DNA of 64,000 nt from Candidatus Magnetocorallium paracelense (GTDB taxonomy: Bacteria > Nitrospirota > Thermodesulfovibrionia > Thermodesulfovibrionales > Magnetobacteriaceae): NCBI GenBank assembly GCA_029001845.1, contig JAREWP010000090.1:1-64000 (forward strand), in the 5' to 3' direction. Under the pieces are notes generated by a model. It was not told the DNA's origin. It was given only the letters and a program-made list of their open reading frames with translations, and made no database searches. Shown here piece after piece: positions 43,414 to 50,580 of the stretch. The first letter of the stretch is position 1, and each line of letters starts with the position of its first letter. The position numbers and the translations under genes were made by a program.

Positions 43414-45237
43414 TCACGTTTCATCTTCAAACAAGACCGGTTGGTTTTCTTTTCTGAGAAGATAATTTTCCAGGACGAATACATCCATTTCCGTGCGCAT
43501 GAAACATCGGTAGGCATCTTGAATTGTACATACGATGGGTTCTCCTCGTACATTAAAAGAAGTATTAATCAATACGGCGCAATCGGTTTTCTCCTCAAAC
43601 GTTTTGATCAGATGATAGTATCGTGAATTGGTATCTTTGTGAACCGTCTGAATCCTTGCCGAATAATCGACATGAGTTACTGCCGGAATCGTAGAGCGTT
43701 GTAATTTTACTGCATCGATACCTTGCGCTTTTTGTGCCTCTTCTGTTACCGGAATCCGATGCTTTGAAGCAACTTGAGCGACAAACAGCATATATGGAGA
43801 GTCGGTCCTTAATTCAAAATAATCTCCTGCTCGCTCTGCCAAAACAGAAGGGGCAAAGGGGCGAAAAGACTCTCGATATTTTATTTTTAAATTCAATAGG
43901 GATTGCATCTTTTTACTACGAGGATCGGCAATAATGGAACGATGACCGAGTGCACGCGGTCCGAATTCCATCCTGCCGGAAAACCAACCAATTACTTTTT
44001 CATGTACCAATAAATCACTAACCTTTGAAAAAAGCTCACGATCCGAAAGTCGTTCAAAGGGATACCCCTGTTTTCTGAGGAATATTTCAATCTCTTCGTT
44101 AGAAAATGACGGGCCAAGTGCACAACCCTTCATTGAATCATATGGGTTCATGGAAATCTTACGTTCATTTTTTTGATAATGGTAGTAAAATCCAAGGGCT
44201 GCCCCCAATGCACCTCCGGCGTCACCGGCTGCCGGCTGCACCCAAATGTGGTCAAAAGTTTTTTTTCGCAGTAACTTACTGTTTGCAACACAGTTCAAAG
44301 CGACTCCGCCTGCCAAACATAGATTTTTTTGATTTGTCGCTTCTCGAACATAGGTTGCTAATCTCAGGATCGCTTCCTCTGTGACGGCTTGAATAGAAGC
44401 AGCGATATCGCACTCTTTCGGAGTTATTTTACTTTCCCGTTTACGGGGCGGCCCGCCAAACAGCTTATGGAACTTGGAGGAGGTGATTTGTTCTGTTGCA
44501 AAAAAATTAAAATATTCCGAGTTCAATCGATATGTGCCGTCTGGGTTCCATGAAATAATATGTTCGGTAATCCTGTCTTGAAATGTCGGAGAACCGTATG
44601 GAGCTAATCCCATTACTTTGTATTCTCCAGAATTGACTCGAAATCCTAAATAGGCAGTAAAAGCACTATAAAGCAGCCCCAGTGAATTGGGGAAGTTGAT
44701 CTGCCGTTCCAAGGTTACATGATTATCTTTACCTTGCCCGTAAGAAGTGGTAGCATATTCACCAACACCATCGATCGTTAAAATAGCGGATTCCATATAA
44801 GGGGAAGGAAAAAATGCAGATGCTGCGTGTGAAAAATGGTGGTCCACAAATTCGATTTCATGGGGATAAAAAATTTTCCCGTCTTTTTTACTTAAAGTAT
44901 TAATTGAGTGATATAAATCATTTTCCGGATTTGACGGCCCACACCATTTTCGGATCGCATTCCACAGCATTGTCTTTCCCAAGGGAGCAAAAGAAGTATA
45001 GGTATCCAGGATTCGATATCGCTTTTGGTCTAACCGGTCATAAAATACGATTTGATCAACCTCTTTAAGTGTAATTTTAGATTCCTGCAAACAATAGGTG
45101 AGCGCCTTTTCAGGGAATTTCGGATCATGTTTAATTCTTGAAAAACGTTCCTCTTGAGCCGCTGCTATAATATCACCATCACGAATTACACAAGCAGAGG
45201 CATCATGGAAATAACAAGAAAGGCCGACTATATACAT
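43414..45237 (-). CDS. NodU/TobZ-family O-carbamoyltransferase
   Basis: 607 residues, full length for the family (about 570-620). N-terminal YrdC/Kae1-like half: GLSCYFHDASACVI, EERFSRIKHD, and VDHHFSHAASAFF (His133, His134, His137 for metal and carbamoyl-adenylate chemistry), then ILTIDGVGEY and CLAGGVALNCVAN. C-terminal half: RMEFGPRALGHRSI and YRESFRPFAPSVL, diagnostic of this family. It forms carbamoyl-adenylate from carbamoyl phosphate and ATP and carbamoylates a sugar hydroxyl in the cytoplasm. It is followed by the small membrane protein and SGNH genes, and preceded by two nucleotidyltransferases. Confidence 0.93.
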   Translation of the reverse strand: MYIVGLSCYFHDASACVIRDGDIIAAAQEERFSRIKHDPKFPEKALTYCLQESKITLKEVDQIVFYDRLDQKRYRILDTYTSFAPLGKTMLWNAIRKWCGPSNPENDLYHSINTLSKKDGKIFYPHEIEFVDHHFSHAASAFFPSPYMESAILTIDGVGEYATTSYGQGKDNHVTLERQINFPNSLGLLYSAFTAYLGFRVNSGEYKVMGLAPYGSPTFQDRITEHIISWNPDGTYRLNSEYFNFFATEQITSSKFHKLFGGPPRKRESKITPKECDIAASIQAVTEEAILRLATYVREATNQKNLCLAGGVALNCVANSKLLRKKTFDHIWVQPAAGDAGGALGAALGFYYHYQKNERKISMNPYDSMKGCALGPSFSNEEIEIFLRKQGYPFERLSDRELFSKVSDLLVHEKVIGWFSGRMEFGPRALGHRSIIADPRSKKMQSLLNLKIKYRESFRPFAPSVLAERAGDYFELRTDSPYMLFVAQVASKHRIPVTEEAQKAQGIDAVKLQRSTIPAVTHVDYSARIQTVHKDTNSRYYHLIKTFEEKTDCAVLINTSFNVRGEPIVCTIQDAYRCFMRTEMDVFVLENYLLRKENQPVLFEDET

Positions 45238-45268
45238 GTTACGAAATATGCGGAAGAGTTACTCAATA

Positions 45269-46030
45269 TTACAAAGTTTTCTTAAAATAACCTTCCCAAT
45301 AACAATATGTTCGAAAATCATCGGGGGTACCCCAGCCGATATATTTGTCAACCTCAAATACTTTGACCTTTAGACTATTTTCCATAAGCTCATTCATGAG
45401 TTCATCTACATAAAATTCGTTATTTACTCTTCTTTTTTTTTCTATCATATTTTTTGCGGCATTCATAAAAAATTTCGCCTTTTTAAAGTAGAAAGTGCCG
45501 ACTATGGCATGATCATTAACCGGATTACCGCTCACAGGCGCCTTGCAAGATACCTTTATAGCGTTATTCTTATCATCGACTATAACCCATCCATACATAT
45601 GAGGGTTTCTTTGCACAGTAATGTTGTTTCTAAAAGTCCAGATGATAGCATCCATATCACCATCTTTCATCAAATCACGGTACTTCTCTTTATTCCACGT
45701 CGCACCGTTATCACAAGCGCCTATTAATAAAGGTTCGTCCTCATTTACATAAGATTCCGCCAAAAGGCAGGTACTCGCCTGTCCTTCGGTTAAATAGTCG
45801 ACAGCAATAATTTTACTGCCTGGATATTCGCTATGTAATAATCTATCGATATTATAATCCCTTATATGTTCTTCCCGACAAATGAAAATCCAGTGATCTG
45901 CCTGTGGTAAACTGTTTGCTGCCTTAAGAATCATCGCTTTGCCTGAGACATTGATTAATGGCTTTGGTTCTTTATAACCTTGGCGGATAAATCTTTCTCC
46001 GGCGCCTGCCAATGGGATTAAATTTGTCAT
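45269..46030 (-). CDS. Nucleotidyltransferase (NTP_transferase family), paralogue 1
   Basis: 253 residues from the ATG at 46030. The N-terminus MTNLIPLAGAGERF, followed by GYKEPKPLINVSGKAM, is the nucleotide-binding start of sugar-phosphate nucleotidyltransferases; ACDNGATWN holds the metal-binding Asp. YIGWGTPDDFRTY near the end is typical of capsule-associated members. It should activate a sugar phosphate or related alcohol phosphate as an NDP derivative. It is a close paralogue of 46236-47000, which differs at the metal site (CDN against CDF). Confidence 0.85.
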   Translation of the reverse strand: MTNLIPLAGAGERFIRQGYKEPKPLINVSGKAMILKAANSLPQADHWIFICREEHIRDYNIDRLLHSEYPGSKIIAVDYLTEGQASTCLLAESYVNEDEPLLIGACDNGATWNKEKYRDLMKDGDMDAIIWTFRNNITVQRNPHMYGWVIVDDKNNAIKVSCKAPVSGNPVNDHAIVGTFYFKKAKFFMNAAKNMIEKKRRVNNEFYVDELMNELMENSLKVKVFEVDKYIGWGTPDDFRTYCYWEGYFKKTL

Positions 46031-46058
46031 TTTGGTATATCTTATCAATAAGCGGGCC

Positions 46059-46190
46059 GTAGGGGTTTAAGATTTTAAACCCCTACAACTCTTACTCTTA
46101 ATCATAATCTTACTCTTAATCTTAATCGAAAATTGTCCGCTAGCACCAGCAGTAATACGATTAAGATTATGATTAAGAGTAAGATTAAGA
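46059..46190. repeat. Perfect hairpin plus inverted arms of CTTACTCTTAATC words
   Basis: 46059-46086 is a 12-bp perfect stem (GTAGGGGTTTAA and complement) with a GATT loop. Next to it 46090-46130 carries CTTAATC/CTTACTC words, and 46158-46190 carries the reverse-complement words GATTAAG/AGTAAGA. This is the same two-arm architecture as the ATGARCY arrays but with another word. Confidence 0.8.
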
Positions 46191-46235
46191 AAATATCTGC
46201 TAACACATTTTCATGTTTTGCGGTGATCCTGGGGA

Positions 46236-47000
46236 TCATGGACGTTTATCCCCAAAATATTCGGACCAATAAACATATTCTTGAAGGTCTTCCGGGGTTC
46301 CCCACTGTAAAAAGTAGTCCAGTTCATATATGTGAATTCTCATTCTCTCTTCTTTCATAAGCTGATAAACAGTACTTACATAATACTCTCCCTTTATATG
46401 AAGATTCCTTTCCATCACCATTTGAAAGTATTTTTTAATGTAAGCTCCCTTTTTAAAGAAATAAGTCCCTGCCGAGTGATAGGAGTCCATCTTGTTTTTC
46501 GTAAAAGAGAACTTTTCCTTTACCTCGAGCATATGATTGTTTTTATCCGATCGAATTCCGGCATATAAGCCATTACCTAATAAATGAGGATGGAATCCTC
46601 TGTAGGCTGTCATTGATCCGTCAAATCCATTATCAATGATCTTATTCTTAAAATCATCATACTCCCAGTAAACCGAAAAATCGCAATAATTCACAATTAC
46701 GGGCTCATCATTTTTAAGCAATTCTTTTGTTTGCAAAACACTATAAACAGGACCGTATGTATGAGGCTCTATCTCTACGATTGTACAACCCGGTTTTAGT
46801 TTGTAAAGGATTCTTTTTAGATTCGTCGTCATTATATGCTCGGCATTACAAACAAAGATGAAATCCCTTTCGCCGGGGAACATATTGACAACATGTTCGA
46901 TCATCGATTTATTGTCAACCGGTATAAGTGGTTTAATCTCTTTATATCCGGCACTGATAAACCTGGCGCCAGTACCTGACATGGGAATCACTATTTTCAT
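46236..47000 (-). CDS. Nucleotidyltransferase (NTP_transferase family), paralogue 2
   Basis: 254 residues. MKIVIPMSGTGARF, GYKEIKPLIPVDNKSM, NYCDFSVYW (metal-binding Asp) and FLQWGTPEDLQEY mirror the neighbouring paralogue block by block. The two copies are separated by a repeat-filled gap and presumably arose by duplication; they may make two different nucleotide-activated compounds. It follows the GT-C/kinase fusion gene in transcription order, so a kinase plus nucleotidyltransferase pathway for one activated sugar is an attractive inference. Confidence 0.85.
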   Translation of the reverse strand: MKIVIPMSGTGARFISAGYKEIKPLIPVDNKSMIEHVVNMFPGERDFIFVCNAEHIMTTNLKRILYKLKPGCTIVEIEPHTYGPVYSVLQTKELLKNDEPVIVNYCDFSVYWEYDDFKNKIIDNGFDGSMTAYRGFHPHLLGNGLYAGIRSDKNNHMLEVKEKFSFTKNKMDSYHSAGTYFFKKGAYIKKYFQMVMERNLHIKGEYYVSTVYQLMKEERMRIHIYELDYFLQWGTPEDLQEYVYWSEYFGDKRP

Positions 47001-47027
47001 TTTCTCACACTTTTGGTGTGTATCATA

Positions 47028-49115
47028 TTACAGCTTTTCATATAACATGGTATAACTGAAAACGCAGAGAATTACAATTTGCACGATTCCGTTCAGATCA
47101 TCTTCAAACTGCATTTTTACGATTCCTAATTCATCGATATTCGGTATTATCCGGATTGCTGTTTTTTCCAATCCTTCAGAGGCAATTCCTCCTTCCACAA
47201 CCAAATGCTGCTTATCCACACCTTCATACCAATGATTGAGTTTTATATTGGAAGCTTCTCCCAGTTCGTTGATGAGCTGCTCAATATTGATACTATTGTC
47301 GAGCGTAAACTTTACTCTAAGCTGTGAGTTATCGTTTATTCTCTCACTGCTCAAAGCATCTACTGTTTCATAACGTATGATGATATCGGCATAACTCCTT
47401 TGAGGTTCAATGAATTTTTGATTGTCACTTTCCCTTTTTTTCATATAATCAATGACATGCTCTTTTTTATAACCCCTCTCCTCAGTGTCTCGTTTTACCT
47501 TCCAAAATTTGACCAGCTCTTCTTCTGTGTCCAGATATATCTTAATATCAATAAGTTCGCGCATCATGCTGAGGTAGTAAGGATGAAGTCCGCTGAGAAA
47601 TATATATTTGTTCGGTCCCAGGATATGAGGTTCGGAAAATTTACCGGTTGTATGGTTATAAGAGCGCCTTGAAATCGTTTGCCCGTTTTTTAGAGAAGAT
47701 GTGTGATTCATCTGTATATAAAGATCATTCCCTTTTGGATTTAAATGGGTATAAACCTTCCACATCTTATTATCTCTCTCCCACTTATGATGATCATCTC
47801 CGTCCACTTGGATAATATTTTTTTCGCCTAATATGTTTTTTAAGAAACCACACAGCGTATCCTTGCCTGCCCCGCTGCTGCCTGCGATCCCCACAATGAC
47901 CGGAGTTTCCCGTTCTTTGTAAACCTGATTGCTCCTCACTCCATATATATACATCATAATTGCAATATATGCGATAATTCCGAATAACAATGTGGCAGTC
48001 GTATCAATAAGTCGAATGCTCCGGATTTCCGACATGTACCGGGCCATCATTTCAAACAAAATGCTTTTTGACTCCGGATGAATAATATTCAATGGATAGG
48101 GAACTTTCATTGTAAAATAGAGGATAAAGAGGATGGAAAAAACAATGTAAGTAGCAGGGTGAAATTTTTGAGAATGAATATAATAGTAGCATAAAAAAGG
48201 AATCACCCACATGTACCATCCCGGTGCATTGGCGGGAATTAATAGAAGAAATACAGTAAAAACCAGTCCGATATACATGATTAAAATGTCATTGTTCAAT
48301 TTTTTATACAAACCGAATTTTAGAAATAAAACGCCCAGTGCAAGCGGGACAAGCAATAGATTATAATTCCCAAAAGAAATAGCGGTTAGATAAATCCAGT
48401 CACGCTCCTCGGCGTTAAAAACCATTGACTGATATCCCTGAGAGAAAAAAAACGGGCCGATCATCAAAATATAGAGCAAAAATGAAGCTGTGAGGTATAG
48501 CAGTACCTTTGGCAAATAGTGTTCCTTCCTAAATATATAGGTGATAAGAAAGGGTGCAGCCACCAAAAGATTCTCCTTTGTTGCAACACCGATCGATAAA
48601 GCAAAGGCAGAGGAAATATATCTATGGTTGAATAAAAGCACCAAAGATAAAAGCAAAATCGCCATTGGTATCATATCCAGCTGGCCGAAAAAATAACCTA
48701 TATACAACACAACAGGAGAACACCAGTAAATGTATACCGTTCTTTTCACATCTAATTTAAAAGAGTGAATAAGCATATAAAAAATACCGATGTCAGCCAG
48801 TAATACGGGTATTCTTAATAGAATAATATCTATCTTCGTTACAACTTCGGGAGAGATATTGGCAACAATTGATTTTAAGGCAAAAGGAATTGATAAAATA
48901 ACCAGCATACCCGTACCATAAGGAAATGCCTTAATATAACCTCCGCCTGCAAGAAAAGAATCCCAAGGATTTATAAATCCTAAAGATACAAAGTTTTTAA
49001 TAAAGGGAATAAACCAGTGAAAATACAATGCCGGAACAACAAGTAAAGTTATTCCGATTTTAATAATAAGAACAATAACAAATAGAATTTTATAATAACT
49101 CATAGGAAAGCTCAT
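47028..49115 (-). CDS. Fusion of GT-C mannosyltransferase-like membrane domain and uridine-kinase-like P-loop domain
   Basis: 695 residues. Residues 1-395 form a polytopic membrane domain with WCSPVVLYIGYFFGQLDMI (131-149), the GQ-D pattern of GPI-type mannosyltransferases. After TM residue 392 a cytoplasmic P-loop kinase of the uridine kinase/phosphoribulokinase fold follows: Walker A GSSGAGKDT at 412-420, VDGDDHH at 437-443, and Arg-rich lid residues near 483-486 and 541-547. Residues 590-695 are a further alpha/beta domain without recognised motif. The start ATGAGCTTTCC (MSFPMSYY) is in ATGARCY words; a second ATG lies at 49103. I know of no standard enzyme with this combination. Confidence 0.75.
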   Translation of the reverse strand: MSFPMSYYKILFVIVLIIKIGITLLVVPALYFHWFIPFIKNFVSLGFINPWDSFLAGGGYIKAFPYGTGMLVILSIPFALKSIVANISPEVVTKIDIILLRIPVLLADIGIFYMLIHSFKLDVKRTVYIYWCSPVVLYIGYFFGQLDMIPMAILLLSLVLLFNHRYISSAFALSIGVATKENLLVAAPFLITYIFRKEHYLPKVLLYLTASFLLYILMIGPFFFSQGYQSMVFNAEERDWIYLTAISFGNYNLLLVPLALGVLFLKFGLYKKLNNDILIMYIGLVFTVFLLLIPANAPGWYMWVIPFLCYYYIHSQKFHPATYIVFSILFILYFTMKVPYPLNIIHPESKSILFEMMARYMSEIRSIRLIDTTATLLFGIIAYIAIMMYIYGVRSNQVYKERETPVIVGIAGSSGAGKDTLCGFLKNILGEKNIIQVDGDDHHKWERDNKMWKVYTHLNPKGNDLYIQMNHTSSLKNGQTISRRSYNHTTGKFSEPHILGPNKYIFLSGLHPYYLSMMRELIDIKIYLDTEEELVKFWKVKRDTEERGYKKEHVIDYMKKRESDNQKFIEPQRSYADIIIRYETVDALSSERINDNSQLRVKFTLDNSINIEQLINELGEASNIKLNHWYEGVDKQHLVVEGGIASEGLEKTAIRIIPNIDELGIVKMQFEDDLNGIVQIVILCVFSYTMLYEKL

Positions 49116-49232
49116 GGTTCATGGTTCATGGTTCTTAGTTGAAGAATGAGATTCAATTTTAATAACCCATGAGCTATATACAAGGTTTCGTTCGTCAAAA
49201 CGACCGACTATGAGGCATGAGCCATGAGCTTT
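49105..49232. repeat. ATGARCY array with inverted arms and a TACAAGGTTTCG module
   Basis: Left arm AGCTCATGGTTCATGGTTC, right arm CATGAGCTATATACAAGG then TTTCGTTCGTCAAAACGACC and GACTATGAGGCATGAGCC. The TACAAGGTTTCG.TC..CAA part recurs near 50090, 50127 and, degenerate, near 50500. The array supplies the start of the fusion gene and the last codons of the sulfotransferase gene. Confidence 0.85.
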
Positions 49233-50022
49233 TTTTATACAACTTATCCAGCCATAAAATATTCTTATCACTTAGATTTTTGCGCCACTCTATGGCTATT
49301 TCTTCTTGTATGCCGGTGTAATTTTGACGAATGCCATGACTCGTTGTATTAAGAATTCTATCCAGTGTTTCCTTGGACGAATCTACACCTAAGAAGTCGT
49401 AAATTTTTGAAAGTTCATCTTGAGGGTGTTTCATTAAATTTTCAAACGTCAGGTGGTGTGTGTTTTTTGTAGATAAATTTTTTTTTATATAATTCAAGCA
49501 TTTCATATAGCGCTTTGCAAATATTTTTAAATTGAAATCGGTTAATTTCCTTGTGATTAGAGGATAAAATCCTAATTTAATAAATGAGTTAACGACCCCT
49601 TTAATATCTCGTTCTATGAAAACAAACTTGATCTCCTTGTTATGAAAGGAAATCAGTTTTTTTAGATAGTCATATTTATAAGCTGTGAGATCACAAACCT
49701 CCTTTGCCCCGACATATTTGGCGCTTTTATTATTAAAGAGAATGTAACACGATTTTAAAAAATTATTTTCATCTATCCTTCCGTCTAAATAGCTTTCAAC
49801 CAAATCTATATATTGATCAGGTTCAACATGATAAAAGGCAAGAGACTGCTTAATCGAATCAAAAGAGCTATCTTTTAACAATTCAAATTGTTTATATACA
49901 ATTCTTTTCGATATCTCAGGTTCTTCGGCACAGACGATTTCCGGATGTTTATCCAACAAATGGCATAATAGGGTCGTACCGCTGCGTTGGAAAGCTAGTA
50001 AATAAAAAAGCTCATAGTTCAT
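49195..50022 (-). CDS. PAPS-dependent sulfotransferase family protein
   Basis: 275 residues. FQRSGTTLLCHLLDKHPE at 11-28 is the 5'-phosphosulfate binding loop; FVFIERDIKGVVNSF is the 3'-phosphate binding block with Arg and Ser. It should transfer sulfate from PAPS to a sugar hydroxyl. The start ATGAACTATGAGC (MNYELF) is made of ATGARCY words and runs directly into the first strand (YLLAFQRSG). The C-terminal PHSRSF is also repeat-encoded. No PAPS-making genes are visible in the window. Confidence 0.85.
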   Translation of the reverse strand: MNYELFYLLAFQRSGTTLLCHLLDKHPEIVCAEEPEISKRIVYKQFELLKDSSFDSIKQSLAFYHVEPDQYIDLVESYLDGRIDENNFLKSCYILFNNKSAKYVGAKEVCDLTAYKYDYLKKLISFHNKEIKFVFIERDIKGVVNSFIKLGFYPLITRKLTDFNLKIFAKRYMKCLNYIKKNLSTKNTHHLTFENLMKHPQDELSKIYDFLGVDSSKETLDRILNTTSHGIRQNYTGIQEEIAIEWRKNLSDKNILWLDKLYKKSSWLMPHSRSF

Positions 50023-50175
50023 GGCTCATAGCTCATAGCAAAAGAATGAGGTTCTATAAATAATAAGCCATGAGATATACATAAGGTTTCGCTCATCAAC
50101 ACAACCGACTACGAGCCATGAACTATATACAACGCTTCGTTCATCAATACAACCTACTATGAGCTAAGAGCTTCT
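50008..50175. repeat. ATGARCY array with inverted arms and two TACAA-GTTTCG modules
   Basis: Left arm AGCTCATAGTTCATGGCTC; right arm has AAGCCATGAGATATACATAA, the module TTTCGCTCATCAACACAACC, CTACGAGCCATGAACTATAT, the module GCTTCGTTCATCAATACAAC and CTATGAGCTAAGAGC. It separates the sulfotransferase start from the microprotein stop. Confidence 0.85.
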
Positions 50176-50313
50176 TCAGAATCCCATATAGCGGAAGGCT
50201 TTGAAGGTTTGTGGACTTGCTATGAAAAAAAGTAGGACAATATCCATTAAAAGTACCAGAATGATTACTTGTAATATAAATCGTGAGACATCTTTTAGTT
50301 TTTTTATAAACAT
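50176..50313 (-). CDS. DltX-like single-TM microprotein ending in F-x-Y-x-x-F
   Basis: A 45-codon frame from the ATG at 50313 to a TGA at 50176-50178: MFIKKLKDVSRF, a single TM helix (about 13-32), then SPQTFKAFRYMGF at the C-terminus. The last six residues, FRYMGF, fit F-x-Y-x-x-F. From memory, Gram-positive DltX microproteins have the same size and topology and end in a similar aromatic motif whose Tyr is reported as an acyl relay between the MBOAT (DltB) and SGNH (DltD) proteins. It is the last gene after an AMP-ligase, SGNH, ACP and MBOAT set. It sits between repeat arrays, so it could be a chance frame, but lack of repeat sequence inside and the motif argue for a real gene. Confidence 0.55.
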   Translation of the reverse strand: MFIKKLKDVSRFILQVIILVLLMDIVLLFFIASPQTFKAFRYMGF

Positions 50314-50356
50314 ACTCTACTTTTTTTTGTCCCGAAAAAAAACAAACACAAAAAAT

Positions 50357-50455
50357 GTAGGGGCGGACCTGTGTGTCTGCCCCGGAGGTGGCAAACGATC
50401 AAACGCATCGGAGTACCAGCACGCGACCAGGGCGAACACATAGGTTCGCCCCTAC
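50357..50455. repeat. GC-rich palindromic element with GTAGGGGCG termini (MITE-like)
   Basis: GTAGGGGCGGACCTGTGTGT at one end and the near-complement ACATAGGTTCGCCCCTAC at the other form inverted ends of about 26 bp with a few mismatches around a GC-rich centre. It is much richer in GC than its surroundings. A related half (GTAGGGGCGAACC-GATATG) occurs at 62695. It lies between the MBOAT gene and the microprotein. There is no internal gene. Confidence 0.75.
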
Positions 50456-50514
50456 GAATCATCATGAATAATTTTCATGCTTTGTGACTCAGATGGTCAA
50501 GGTTTCACTAGTCA

Positions 50515-50572
50515 ATACAACCAACTCTGAACCAAGAGCTTCTTTCTCCGACTATGAGCCATGAGCTAAATC
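50515..50572. repeat. ATGARCY array downstream of the MBOAT gene
   Basis: GTCAATACAACCAACTCTG, GAACCAAGAGCTTCTTTC and GACTATGAGCCATGAGC form a short array just beyond the MBOAT stop, including a degenerate copy of the module seen at 49178 and 50090. Confidence 0.7.
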
Positions 50573-50580
50573 CAGCTCGA

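Noticed and set aside
43392-43553. Longer N-terminus for the small membrane protein
   Set aside because: It would lie inside the carbamoyltransferase gene in another frame; the ATG at 43391 directly precedes the first TM.
50201-50443. Plus-strand reading frame of 80 codons
   Set aside because: It runs antisense through the microprotein and the palindrome, has no family likeness and no start signal.
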